DNA of 64,000 nucleotides from Mesotaenium endlicherianum. Lineage: Eukaryota; Streptophyta; Zygnematophyceae; Zygnematales; Mesotaeniaceae. Under the pieces are notes generated by a model, which saw only the letters and a list, made by a program, of their open reading frames with translations, made no database searches and was not told the origin of the DNA. The position numbers and the translations under genes were made by a program. Of this stretch, positions 1 to 10,720 are shown piece after piece (the stretch's first letter is position 1; each line of letters starts with the position of its first letter). The stretch lies in the NCBI GenBank assembly GCA_009602735.1, contig WELA01012905.1:101088-165087 (forward strand). Direction: 5' to 3'.

Positions 1-1590
1 GGGGGGGGGGGTGGGGCGACGGCGGCGGCTGCCCCCCCCCACCCCCCCGGTCTGGTATGTATGGGGGGCAGCGATAGCCGCACAATGCCTCTTGCTTCGG
101 TGTAGGAGATGGGCTGTCTGGGGGTTGTGTGCGGGGCTCCGACGGCAGTGGCGGCACTCGCCCTGACTGGGTGTGTGGAGGGGGTCGAGCGCATGCGCGC
201 GCTCGTGCCCCTGCATGAAGGCACGTGACTGTGTAGGCGTGTGCCGGATGGCAGGGCGCGTGTGCACGCACAGGTCTATGTACTCGCACTCCAGTGTGCA
301 TGTGCGGGCGCGCAGGGGGCGCGTGCGTGCGTTTGCTGCAATGTGAGTGCTTGCGCGGACAGGTCAGCGGGCGGGCGAGTGGGCAAACGGGCAATCATGT
401 GTGTGTGGAGGAGGGGGGAGCGTGCACTTCGGTGGTGAAGAAGCAGTGGTGTTTTGGGATGCCCCCTCTCCCACCTGGGTCGCGCTTGCAGCTCTTCCAA
501 CTGCTGTCCAGACGCTGTGCGTGGAGGCCCAACGGTAGCAGCTGCCCCCCCACCTTCTTTTCATGTGTCGGGGGATTTCCTGCTGCGGCTGCACGCCTCT
601 GGTCTGGTGCTGGTGCGTGGGGAGAGGGGGGGGGGTGGTGATTTAAACCATATGCATGTGCGCTGTGCGTGCGCACCTGCAGGTGTGTGCATTTCTGTGC
701 GCGCGTGGGAGTCAGGGGGCGGGCGAGGCGGGCAGGGCCCGTGCAAGTCTCTGTATGTGCTTGTGCGCGTGTTTGCATTTCTGTGCTTGCAGAGATGTGT
801 GCATGGGTGTATAATTTTGATTTTTGCGTGCATTTGTAGAAAATGGGTGCGTATGTATGCCATTTGTGTCTGGTTGCCTGTCTGTGTGCGCGCGTGCCTG
901 GTGTGTGTTAAACGAGTGTCTCTTGTACTCTCCCAGTCATGGTTCTTGTTCAAGCTTCCAAATGCGCTCAGCAACTGAGCATACAGGTGTGTGTGCATGC
1001 TGTGTGTGCATTCATGTGTCTTTGTGCGAAGGTGTGTGCATGGGAGGCTGTGGGTGCACCCATCTCTGTGCTTGTGCGAGCATGCATGCCTGTGTAAATG
1101 TGTGTGTTGTTGCGTGTGTGCACGTGTTATGTGTGTGCTTGCACACGTGCGTGTGTGTGCACGTGTCTGCGTGTGTGTGAGGGCGAGAGAGAGAGCTTGT
1201 GTTTGTGTGTATGTTTGTGTAGGTGCACAGGAACATGTGTTAGCATTAATGTGATGATGTTTGTCCACAATCTCCCGCTGCTTCTGCTCATGCTTGCACA
1301 TGCGCTTGGCAGCTGAGCACGCGTGTGCTCTTAGATGCGGGACCACCAAACAGCAGCCTGCTGGGCGAGGCAACCGTGCGCTAAGGCTGGCTGTGGGGCC
1401 GGCGAGGCAGATGCGCTTTGCAGCTGAGCGCATGTGTGTGCTTACACGAGGGCCTGTCATTGAGCAGACAGGTGGCAGTATGCACCTGCGTCACCAGCTG
1501 AATTGTTCGAGGAGGAGGCTTGGGAGGTGGGGCAGGCATGCGGACTGCAGCTAAGTGCTCGTGCGCGCTTGCAGTTGCAGGTGGTGAGGC
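1..1590. repeat. GC-rich, GT-repetitive segment (duplication copy A, front part)
   Basis: This stretch is dominated by TG/GTGC/GCGC runs and poly-G or poly-C tracts. Open frames in it translate to Cys/Val- or His/Thr-rich low-complexity peptides, so they are not called as genes. The same order of landmarks recurs at about 47,566-49,590: the opening G tract and GGGGCGAC, then CGGGCGAGTGGGCAAACGGGC, then ACCATATGCATG, then the CAGCTGAGC motifs. A shorter relative starts near 46,430. The left end of copy A is cut by the window edge. Confidence 0.75.
961..1580. repeat. Four spaced copies of a ~38-bp CAGCTGAGC motif
   Basis: A unit close to ATGCGCTTGGCAGCTGAGC followed by a GTGTGTGCTT-like tail occurs near 961, 1,299, 1,410 and 1,536. 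Spacings are irregular (about 110-340 bp). Equivalent units occur in copy B near 48,950, 49,272, 49,380 and 49,510. The core CAGCTG is a palindrome. Function is unknown. Confidence 0.6.
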
Positions 1591-2773
1591 TGCAAGCGAT
1601 CGCTGGCATTGCTTACGGTGCTACTATTCCTTGTAGCCGCTTTCATCCAGAGGTCGGCAGTTATCCTTGAATAGTCCATGTACATCGTCCAGAACGTGCA
1701 CCAGTGGAGGCTAAATTGCTGACGCATTTTTAACTCATCTGTTTCTACATAACGCGTATAATGTGTGTGTTTAGAAGTTCGTTTGCTATACGTGGCCAGG
1801 TGGCACAAGCAGCACATTATTCAGCTCCTTATAACATTTGTCTTGGAAGTACGTTGGAGTGATATCAGCGAGGAGACAACAAAAGGTTCACCAATTAGTA
1901 ATTTATGTGACATGCATTGTGGTTAGGGCTCTAAAGAGATTTGCACATGTACCACGGGACATATTTTTTGAACAAAGACTATTCTTCCATTTCCAAGGAT
2001 GCTTTGATGCACAAAGTTATCAATCATATTTCTCGTTGTATTTTTGATAATTTGTACTCGTCCTACGTTAAAGTTGTCAGATTTGTGCTAGTCCTATGTT
2101 AAGATCCCGCTGCCAGCAACCGCTCGCCGATGGAGCGCGAGAATAAACCCTAAGAATTTATGAACGCAATTCTTCATGATGAAAATGTTTCGTTGCTACC
2201 CAGCGTACTTAAAAGAAGAAAATTTGTGTTTTCACACGTGCGACCATCATGACTTACCAACAACGTTGGAATTTAACGTCGTGACGTCGACATTAGCACG
2301 TATGAAGCGTAGTAAACTTACGGAGCCATTTTTTACACACCAAAATCAGCAAACTAGCGTACTATATATACATAGTGTACTATTGTATGGCGTAACCCTG
2401 TTGGCCAACCAGATGATTGAGTGGGGGCGAGCGTTGCGGGCGGGCGGTCTGGCGACGTGTGCACCTCGCAAAGAAGGGTTTAGGGGTGAGAGCGGTGAGG
2501 TATTGTGCGTTCCAACGTGGCTGCTGCTCTCCCATCAGTGGAACGCCATGAAAAGATCTCTTGCGTATATAATCAATCAATGAGAAGTTGCCGAGTCTGT
2601 GGGGGTCACCACTAAGAGATCTACTAGCTAAGAATAGTCTTGACAACCGTATTAAGACCTCGTGGCTAATCATGAGGAAAGTGCTATGCTTGGGTCCCCC
2701 AGGGCTTCCTCCTCCAGTCTTAGCATCTAGAGTCTATCCTCTTGGGGTGCAATCATCAAGCAGGGGTAAAAAG
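1591..2773. other. Duplicated stretch without a recognised gene (copy A)
   Basis: This AT-richer sequence is colinear with about 49,580-51,243 in copy B. Copy B holds about 420 bp more (49,773-50,193) and about 75 bp more near 51,090-51,165. Short open frames here are not preserved between the two copies. Nothing else is recognised. Confidence 0.6.
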
Positions 2774-4465
2774 TGTGGACTTTCTTGGACCAAGTGTCGG
2801 CGCAACTCTATGGGTTGTTGAAGCAGAGTTCCTGGAAGCACTTGAAGAGGAGGGTTTTGGTCTTGACATGGATGCCTTGTTGAGTGAGGCTCGGTGTGAT
2901 CTAGAGGTAGAGGACGAGGAGATGGAGGAGCTTTCTATGGCTGCAGCTCCAGGAAGAAGACGAGCAAGGTCGATAAATTACTAGATGTGTCTATCACCTT
3001 GCATGTACATATTACAGCTACCATGTCCATAATAGAGAAAGTGGAAGTTGAGGATGTGAATACATGTTAAATCAATTTTGGGTGTACTATGACTTGATGC
3101 AATGTCGCACGATATATTAATGATGTTCATGGTTTGGTCCTCGCGCATAACTAGACATAAGGCAGGCTTTGTGGCTTTAGCCCGACATACACTTTCGTTG
3201 GCAACGCATACCACCAATCGTGATCGAATTATAGTGACTTATGCAATGAAATGTACTCATGGGGTCAATTGTTGGACGTTGCAGAATAAATACAGGCAAA
3301 CGAGGGGAGATAGGTACCAAGATTAACCGTTGGACGGGGTAGGTCAAGTCGTCGTTACAATGGACTTGTGACGAGAAAATACACCTGCTTCCCAAATTCA
3401 TGCTGCCCGAATTCAAGCTATCAGTGGCCACGTACGTGTGGAAAGATCGTTTTCCATGGTCCCTTTACTGGCCACCATATGGACGGCGTCTTGAAGCCCG
3501 AGCACGAGACGTTGCTTATGAGCATGGAGAGCGCAGTGGACACGTGCACTTAAAATGTGAGTAATTTTGTGCCAGAACACATGTTTAGGCCCATGCGTAG
3601 CAGGGGCACGTTACAGAGTGCTTGAGCTTGGACGTCGTTTATGCAATGCTACAAGGAGAAAGTAAACCCCAAGAAGGGCGAGAAGCAGTCGGCATACCTT
3701 TCAGACGGTGACGACGGAGAGCACAAGGGCAAGGACCAGTACATGGATCCCAGTGCGGGACTCGGTCCCAGGACGGCCACCGCCAATGAGCGAGGTGCGT
3801 GAGCGGAGGTGTGCGTGACCAACCTTAATATGCAGCGCAGTATTAGACGTCAAAGATGTGGGCTGCTTTGATCCCATGTATGTGAGATTGGTGCGCAGGA
3901 TGTACGCCTTGCCGCACGCCGCTGCCCACACCCAGGGGTGAGACCTAACCATGACACGACCATTGTCACACATAGGGTGTATGCACGGGACAGACTGACT
4001 TTGGGCTGGCATTGAGCAGGCCGTGCAAGTTTTGATACAGTGCAAGTGGCTTCTCCTTATTCGCGAGGTGAGCAAACCATGGATCTTCAATCTGTAAGTT
4101 GCGGTGCTTTGTGCATCTTCCATGCGTACCTAGTTATGAAATTTGGATACGTCGAACACGTGTGTACGGAGTCGCCGCTCGTACAAAACGTGAGAGTCGA
4201 ACGTGTGCATTGGAATACGTCAAAACACGTGAGTGTCAGTGGTATAAACCGACTATAAATTGGAAATAAATTGAAAAATCTGGTCATAGGCGTATTATAA
4301 AGTACGAGGATACAAAGTATTACAATTCGTACACTTCAGCCAAAGAAGGCTCTACGCGTGTATTTTGAAACTAGGCATGCGCATGCTAAAGCTGACTCCA
4401 TTTTAAAAGAGTGGGGAGGTGAAGATGCAAGAAGGACACTCCAGATGGCATCTCTGTCGCCGAGA
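2774..4465 (+). CDS. Unrecognised multi-exon gene-like region, duplication copy A
   Basis: Five open blocks in the same order are shared with copy B, separated by sequence that looks intronic. Block 1 (2,774-2,968) is acidic and includes WVVEAEFLEALEEEGFG. Block 2 (3,449-3,553) includes GHHMDGVLKPEHETLLM. Block 3 (3,641-3,739) includes KKGEKQSAYLSDGDDGE. Block 4 (4,020-4,067) includes AVQVLIQCKW and ends at GAG|GTGAGC. Block 5 (4,391-4,465) includes ADSILKEWGGEDARR and ends before GGTGAG. In blocks 4, 5 and the second half of block 2, 13 of 14 differences from copy B are synonymous. That suggests protein-level constraint, at least in the past. I could not place all blocks in one consistent set of intron phases, so exon limits are uncertain and this copy may be a pseudogene. 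No family is recognised. A small mobile insertion at 4,127-4,381 lies in the presumed intron between blocks 4 and 5. Confidence 0.4.
4127..4381. mobile_element. MITE-like insertion present in copy A only
   Basis: About 249 bp (4,127-4,375) is flanked by CATGCG at 4,121-4,126 and CATGCG at 4,376-4,381. Copy B has a single CATGCG at the matching site near 52,635-52,640, so an empty site is visible. From 4,129 the left end reads CCTAGTTATGAAAT, and the reverse complement of the right end reads CCTAGTTTCAAAAT, giving imperfect terminal inverted repeats of about 14 bp. It has no coding capacity. It looks like a small non-autonomous DNA transposon. The superfamily cannot be assigned from these ends. 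Confidence 0.6.
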
Positions 4466-4939
4466 GGTGAGGGGGTGCACAATGCAAGTGCTACTATAAT
4501 ATGGATATTGTCATAGTCCGCACGTGCACTTCATGTCCAATGAACGCGTGTGCCGGACTAGTCTCAAATGAAGGGGGGCCCTCAGGTGCAGGAGTGGGAA
4601 GGATGACATCCCCAACAATGGGAGGTGAGCAACGCCTGCACACGTTGTGAAGATTGGCCTTCTTCTTCTAGGTTTGAGCAATTATGCACGAGCAATGACC
4701 CTCGTGTATGCGATGTTGTGCACAAAAACCTGGGCCAACACATAGCAGTCAGATTTTCAAGAGCAGTAAATGGAATCCAATTCGTCAGAGGGGGCGCACG
4801 TTGCAAACACCAACGTCATCGTAACCAAGGTAGAAGAAGAGGCCAATTCCACAATCGGCAAGGCGCGTGCCCTACACCAGCGCTTTTGCTCCACAATATT
4901 TCTTTCTACGCAGAGCTCCGGCAGGTAATGAAGATATGT
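4466..4939. other. End of duplication copy A, possible last exon
   Basis: This stretch is colinear with about 52,724-53,215 in copy B. After a pyrimidine-rich TTCTTCTAG at about 4,663-4,671, a frame runs through FEQLCTSNDPRVCDVVHKN. In copy B the same frame is closed. A second frame (VANTNVIVTKVEEEAN) stays open in both copies. No family is recognised. The duplication stops where an F1 LTR begins at 4,940. Confidence 0.35.
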
Positions 4940-6008
4940 TGTAATGAATCAGTAATATTGGTAAAGTATCATTCATTTAAATATAATAGATAATTAAGTT
5001 CAATCCGTTGAAATTTAAATAATATTTGGTCTGCTAGATTTTTAGTTATATTCAATTTAATGACTCAGCCGTGAACAGCAGGCTAAAGTAAACTTTAGTC
5101 AGCCGACTAACACATTCTTTGACAGCCAGCTGACTGCCGTACTCGATAGCAGTAAACTGCCTAAATATGCATCTAAGTGTGTTATGCTAGATGAATGGCC
5201 AGAGGACGCCCTTGGGTGGATGGCAATTCGGGATGATGGGAGATGGCTGTGGATTTGGTTAGCCAAGGTTCTATCGACATGGTTAATTCCCCGGTAGTAG
5301 GCGGTGCCATCGCCCTTGCTGTTGAACGGTAAACTCATTCCATGTACATAGGCTAGGTCATGCTCTCGAGTTTGGCATTTGGAAACGAGGCCAACTCTCT
5401 TGTACCGCTTACTGATTGATATTTGATCCAAGGCGAGAAGCCATTGATACAGGCTGTCTACTAACCTTGCTTATGTATGAGTTTACTGATTTCATGATTG
5501 ATGCTCGTTTACTCGCATTTGACGCGTGCGTATTGTGATACTAGTTGTGGAGTCTTTTGAGTAACCAGAAAATACCACAAAGATTACTTGTAGATAAAAA
5601 GGTCTTTCATTAATTGTTAACCGCCTATTGGTAAGTTGATTCATTTTAGTAGTATTGGAGCTCTTATCACAATTTTCTTTGTATGGTAAGAACGCGATCT
5701 TAGACTAGCAACTCTTGAGATATGGAGGGTCAAGATTATGAAAACATAGAGATACAGGGTGAAAATGGAGACGTAGAATCTCGCACTTATGCTGAGGTAC
5801 TTGCAACTAGAGAGGCCACAGAGGCTAAAGAAACGGCGGCGGCCCTCGTTGCAGTAGCAGCCCAGCAAGCTGAAGAAGATCTCATCAAAAGAGAGGCGGA
5901 ACGAGTAGCTAAGGCAGAGAAGGAGACAGATGCTAAAAGGCAACGTCTGGCTGACAACAAAACGGTGGAAGATATGATGGCCGAAAGGGCGAGTCTTCAA
6001 AACCAACC
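4940..6008 (+). mobile_element. Partial F1 chromovirus: 5' LTR, primer site and start of gag
   Basis: The LTR runs from TGTAATGAATC (4,940) to about 5,648. It is followed by a primer-binding-site relative (GTATTGGAGC, about 5,650-5,661) and by the start of a gag frame matching the N-terminal alanine/glutamate-rich part of the whole element at 58.5 kb. Homology stops abruptly at 6,008, where an F2 LTR begins, so the F2 element appears inserted in, or joined to, this copy. It is an old, broken fossil. Confidence 0.75.
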
Positions 6009-7051
6009 TGTAAGGTCATAGGATTGTAGAGTAGATTTAACTAGTTTAAAGGTTGGCCGACGACTGTCCTTAATTCGCGGTGAGCGTGACCGTTAGATTG
6101 ATCGACAGAGTCAAGCGATCTGAGCCGTTACAGTGAATTCAAACCTTCACGTAATTTTGGCTGACGCGGAGTGTCGACCAGGTCAATTCACGTAGAAGTT
6201 TTGAATTAGCCTAGCGCCCCTAAGTTAGTATATTCTAGACATTTCGATGCATGTGCGTGGACGTCAAATCAACCCAACACGTTGGATGAGTCTAATCTGG
6301 CCTACTCACAAATACTCTGAAAGGGACGATTTTGACAAACACTTAGAAATTTCGTTAGCTGCCCTCCCTCCTAGGGGCGAGCAATCGTCATAGAAAACTA
6401 TAAATAGGCATAACTTCTTTGTTTCTAATCAATTTTCACTTCTATAAATTTCTACAGGTTTGTAGTGACGAGACCTTTCATCTCATTCCATTTGTGAGCT
6501 TACTTTCTTACTACTCAGAATGTTGATAAATTTTCCTAAGCTTTCTTAGTGATATGTCGCTGCACTCTAGAGTATGATTGCAACCAATTTGGTTCCTCGT
6601 GAGTCACTACGCTTCCATTAGGGCACTCCACCCCTTTCATCTGGTATTGGAGCTGAGCTAGTATGCATATTATATTATGGAGTCGCAGTCGGCACAACTG
6701 GAGGAGGCGAACATGTCAAGCACGTTGAGAGCGTGGAGCAGCAGGCACCACCAACAATGACCAGAGAGGCGATGCTAAGACAAATGGCAATTGCAAATGG
6801 GCGAAAAGTCTACACCCAATTCAACAAAATATGCGCGCAGAGGTGGAGAGAATGTTGCGAGTTGTTGCTGGGAACGCCGCTTCGACAAGTTCGGCACCTG
6901 TACCTGCTACACAACCAATCCATGTTCAACTTGTGGTGCAACCAGTTATGCCACCTCCATCGAGAGTGCGAGCTCCTAAGCCATAAGTGTATACTGAAGA
7001 GCGTTGATCACCGCCTATTCATCAAAGGATTTTTGGAGTGAAGAAGTTTAT
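6009..7051 (+). mobile_element. Partial F2 LTR retrotransposon: LTR, primer site and gag start
   Basis: The LTR (6,009-6,639) begins TGTAAGGTCATAGG and ends CCCCTTTCA. TGGTATTGGAGC at 6,642-6,653 is an initiator-Met-type primer site. A gag-like start follows from about 6,679. A second, inverted F2 copy lies at 16,437-17,733 with a longer LTR (745 bp against 631 bp). The element ends at 7,051, where a reverse F1 LTR begins. It is a broken fossil. Confidence 0.7.
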
Positions 7052-8270
7052 TGAAATGAATTGACTTACCAAATAGGCGATTATCATTTAATGAAGATCT
7101 TTATATCAGCAAGTAATCTTTATGAAATTTTTTGTGAATTGATTAAACAGCAAAAGACAACACACTAGCAGTGGACAATACTCGCAAGTCAAATGCAAGT
7201 AAACTAGCATCAATAATGCAATCAGTAAACTCACACATAAGCAAGGCTAGAAGACAGTGCGTATCAATGGCTTCTCGCCTTGGATTCAGATATTCTCTCA
7301 GTAAGCAGTACATGAGAGTTGGCCTCGTTTCCGAATGCCGAACTCGAGGGCAATACCTAGCATACGAACATGGAAAGAGTTTATCGTTCAACGGCCAGTG
7401 CGATGGCACCGCCTACCCGAGAGTTAACCACGTTGGTAGGACCTCGATTAACCATATCCACCGCCATCTCCCATCATCCCGAATCGCCATCCATCCTAAG
7501 GATGCTATCTGGCCATCTAGCATACCACACTTAGATGCATATCTAGGCAATTCGCTGCTACCGAGTACGGAAGTCAGATGGCTGTCAAAGAATGTGTCAG
7601 CAAGCTAACTTATGTTGACTTCGGCCTGCAGCTCTCGGCTGAGTCATTATTGTAGTGATTTGAGTTTTATTAAATTAGTTTGCTTTTATTTTAATGCTTT
7701 TGAATATACTTAAAGTAGTATTTTGTGGATTCAAGTGTGAATAGATACTCTAGTAACTTGGTTCATGTCCTTTGAACCTCATAAGGCATTTTCAAAGTTA
7801 GAGGAAGGACCTAGAAGACCTCCATGTGGCAAAAGTCAAATGTGCCATTTTTAGGTCAGAAGGACATGTGTACATTATTCTAGAAAGAGATGGCAAGTTT
7901 TGGGATGTGTTGGTTGCCAACACATCGACATGCACCTTCCTAGAAATTACTTATATAGCAAGTATATAAACAGGAGCTAGAACATAGAAAGATATTCCAG
8001 ATCACTCTTGTACTTGCCAAATTCCAAAGATACATTAACTTTCAAGAAGCCATCTCTATTTCAAAAAGCTACCAGTTGTGTTCAAAGATCCTTGTCTTAA
8101 ATAGATAAAGTATTATATTTCATTGAGTACTTTATCTATCTGTTTCACTACAATTATACTGATTATTTATTAAAGTCCAGCAGACTGAATATTACCTAAA
8201 GTCTAGCAGACTGAACATAACTATTTCGTTTGAACGAATAACATATCTACCAATATACAGATTCATTACA
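7052..8270 (-). repeat. 3' LTR of X1 (F1 family), split by a solo LTR
   Basis: On the plus strand it reads TGAAATGAATT at the left and ATTCATTACA at the right, which is an F1 LTR in reverse. Without the 502-bp insertion and its duplicated 5 bp, it is about 712 bp, matching the other F1 LTRs. The purine tract follows on the right at 8,271. Confidence 0.85.
7651..8152. mobile_element. Solo LTR of another family inside an F1 LTR
   Basis: This 502-bp unit begins TGTAGTGA and ends TCACTACA (8-bp inverted ends, TG...CA). It is flanked by ATTAT at 7,646-7,650 and at 8,153-8,157. Five-bp target duplication plus TG...CA ends are typical of LTR retroelements, and the length fits a solo LTR. A TATATAAAC motif near 7,971 could be its TATA box. 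The family cannot be named because no internal part remains. Confidence 0.8.
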
Positions 8271-8429
8271 ATCCCTCCAACTTAAATTGTTGTGGACTCG
8301 ACAACACTAATTCACTAATACTGGTTAACTATTATTTACAATCACGCAAGGTACATGCAACACAAAAGCAGATTGACTCAAACGAAGATAGCAACTAAGT
8401 ACCCAGGACTGTGTATCCTGGGGAGCGAG

Positions 8430-10720
8430 ACCTGGAACTGGACCTTCTTCTCCTGGTTGATGGCCTCTTGAACTTGGGGGGCTCAAACTAGGGTGAACCC
8501 AGGGGTGAACGCAGCAGCTGAGCAGTGTTCTCTTGCACTGTTTGCAAGTTTATGGAGACAGCTCTTTCCTGTGCAGCACTTAAGCTGACAGGCACATATA
8601 GTGGCATGCCGAAGGGGTGTTGCATGACATGGGATAAGGGCACATACCCTCTGCTAGAAGGGGATGCTGGCTGCCCTCTGGCTGCCTCCTTAGCAGCCCT
8701 CCTGTCTGCTCTGTCTGACTGAGTCTCCTCCCTGGGGTGCGACTTCTCCTGCTGAAACTGCCCAGCATTGGAGATCTAAATCTTTTGGTGGGCTAGGGTC
8801 AGACTCTTCCTCCTCGTCTTCCTCTCCATCTTCCGCTTCTTCCTCTTCCTCGTCCACCTGTTCCTCTAAAACCTCTCGAGTTTCTCGGGTCATTTCTTCC
8901 AGCCGCTCCCGAGAAAAAGAGTATTCCATTGACCTCTCCCTTTCGGGTGCGGGTGAGGGCTGCTGGGTCCTGTCCACATACAGGTCCTTCTCCCCTTGCT
9001 TACTTGCCCATTTGGCATAAGCATGCTTTTTTTTGGAGAAGGAATCCTTGGACCTGGTCCTATCCTCCTGTGTCTCCGGGCTCATGCAGTCTCTGACCCC
9101 ATCCAGTCTTGGGTCCCATGCTGCAATGTGAGGTGGCAGCACTATCTTCCCCTGCAAGTCTGCCAAGAAATTGTCTTCTTCGGCCCTGTCATTGTGTTGG
9201 TCCTTCATGGTGATGGTCATTCAGCGCCAGTCCGTAGGCTGTAGAAAAAGAAGCAGGGTCCGCCCTCTTCAGGGTGCAAGGACACCAGTGCCCCGAGAAA
9301 TCCAACTGACTGGTCTCTCTGGCTAAGAACTCCCATCTCCTTCTCTCCACCTCGTTGTACATGGCCTTGAACCGGTTGTGGGCAGTGGCATCCTTGAAGC
9401 TATCTGGTTGCATAGGGATCGACCTGATGACCCTGGCTGTGCCCCAGATGCCCGGCATTGGCACACCTTCAGACTCGTTCGTCTGGACCAGTGCTTTGGC
9501 CTCTCGAGTAGTATACCCCACCATCCTGGCATAGTCATGGTACAGTAGCAGCCCTGTGCTGACCTCTGTGTACTTGTCAAAGTTTGTGGACGTCTCCCCC
9601 ATTCGCAGTATAATGTCCTTCTGCGACTCGCTTCGGCTCCTCTGGGCATATTTGAAGGTGTAATGAATCAGTATATTGGTTGATATAATATTCATTTAAA
9701 TATAACAGTTAAATAAGTTTAGCCTGTTGAACTCCAGTTAATAATCAGTCTGCTGGACTTTATATTTAATATCAGTTTAATGACTCAACCGGAAGCAGCA
9801 GGCTGAAGTCAGCTTAAGTCAGCTCGCTGACACATTTTTTGACAGCCAGCTGACTTCCGTACTCGGTCGCAGCGAATTGCCTAGATATGCATCTAAGTGA
9901 AATATGCTAGATGAATAGCCAGATGACATCCCTAGGATGGACGGCAATTCGAGATGATGGGAGATGGCGGTGGATTTGGTTAATTGAGGTCCTTCCAGCG
10001 TGGTTAACTCCCGGGTAGGCGGTGCCATCGCACTTGCCTTTGAACAATAAACTCATTCCATGTACATATGCTAGGTATTTTTCTCGAGTTCGGCATTCAA
10101 AAACGAGGCCAACTCTCTTGTACAGCTTACTGAGAGGAATCTGAATCCAAGGCGAGAAGCCATTGATACGCACTGTCTTCTAACCTTGCTTATGTATGAG
10201 TTTACTGATTGCATTATTGATGCTAGTTTACTTGCATTTGACTTGCGAAGTGTTGTCTACTGCTAGTGTGTTGTCCATCGCTGTTTAATCTATTTACAGA
10301 AAATACCATGAAGATAACTTGCTGATATAAAGATCTTCATTAATTGTTAATCGTCTATTGGTAAGTCGATTTATTTCAGAAGGCTTCCTCCAGAAGGCCA
10401 AAGCCCTTGCCCATTATCGTGTAGCGGTAACTTTTAATCCTCCTCTGTTCCTCCTTAGCCTGTTGTTTCCGCCTCTCCTCGGCCAACCTTTGCTCCTATG
10501 TCTTCTTGGCTTCCTCTGCAGCCTTTTTGTCATGCTCTTCCTGTCTCAGCCTGGCCTGTTCCTCCTCCTCCTTCTTCTTCTAAGCCTCTTGTTGCAGTCG
10601 AAGTCGCTCTGATTCTCGCGACAAGATGGAGGATGGTTCAATGTCGCCATGGAACTCCTTGTACTCAGCCTGTGCCTCTTCGGCCCTTCTTTTCCTCTTG
10701 AGTTCCGACTTCTAAGTTAT
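8430..10720 (-). other. Extra downstream frame (ORF3) region of X1
   Basis: This region matches the downstream frame of X3 (23,741-25,430). It has a charged coiled-coil-like N-terminal part near 10,400-10,700, then the central conserved domain (motifs DYARMVGYT, QPDSFKDA, YNEVERRRWE, LPPHIAAWDPRL) and an acidic stretch of Glu/Asp near 8,810-8,880. It is more divergent than the other two copies and is interrupted by a solo F1 LTR. It is a broken fossil. No known domain family is recognised. Confidence 0.7.
9659..10378 (+). mobile_element. Solo F1 LTR inserted in X1
   Basis: A complete 720-bp F1 LTR runs from TGTAATGAATC to TTTATTTCA. It is flanked by GAAGG at 9,654-9,658 and 10,379-10,383, a 5-bp target duplication. 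It lies in the opposite orientation to the X1 element it interrupts. With no internal part left, it is a solo LTR made by recombination after insertion. Confidence 0.9.

Noticed and set aside
241-1460. Long open frames rich in Cys/Val or His/Thr in the GT-rich DNA (also 46,041-49,430)
   Set aside because: GT and GTGC repeats rarely produce stop codons, so such frames are expected by chance. They are not preserved between copies A and B in a codon-like way.
8690-9695. Extra frame as a retroviral-type envelope or a Polinton capsid
   Set aside because: It has no signal peptide, membrane segment, furin-like site or capsid motif. It is charged and coiled-coil-like.
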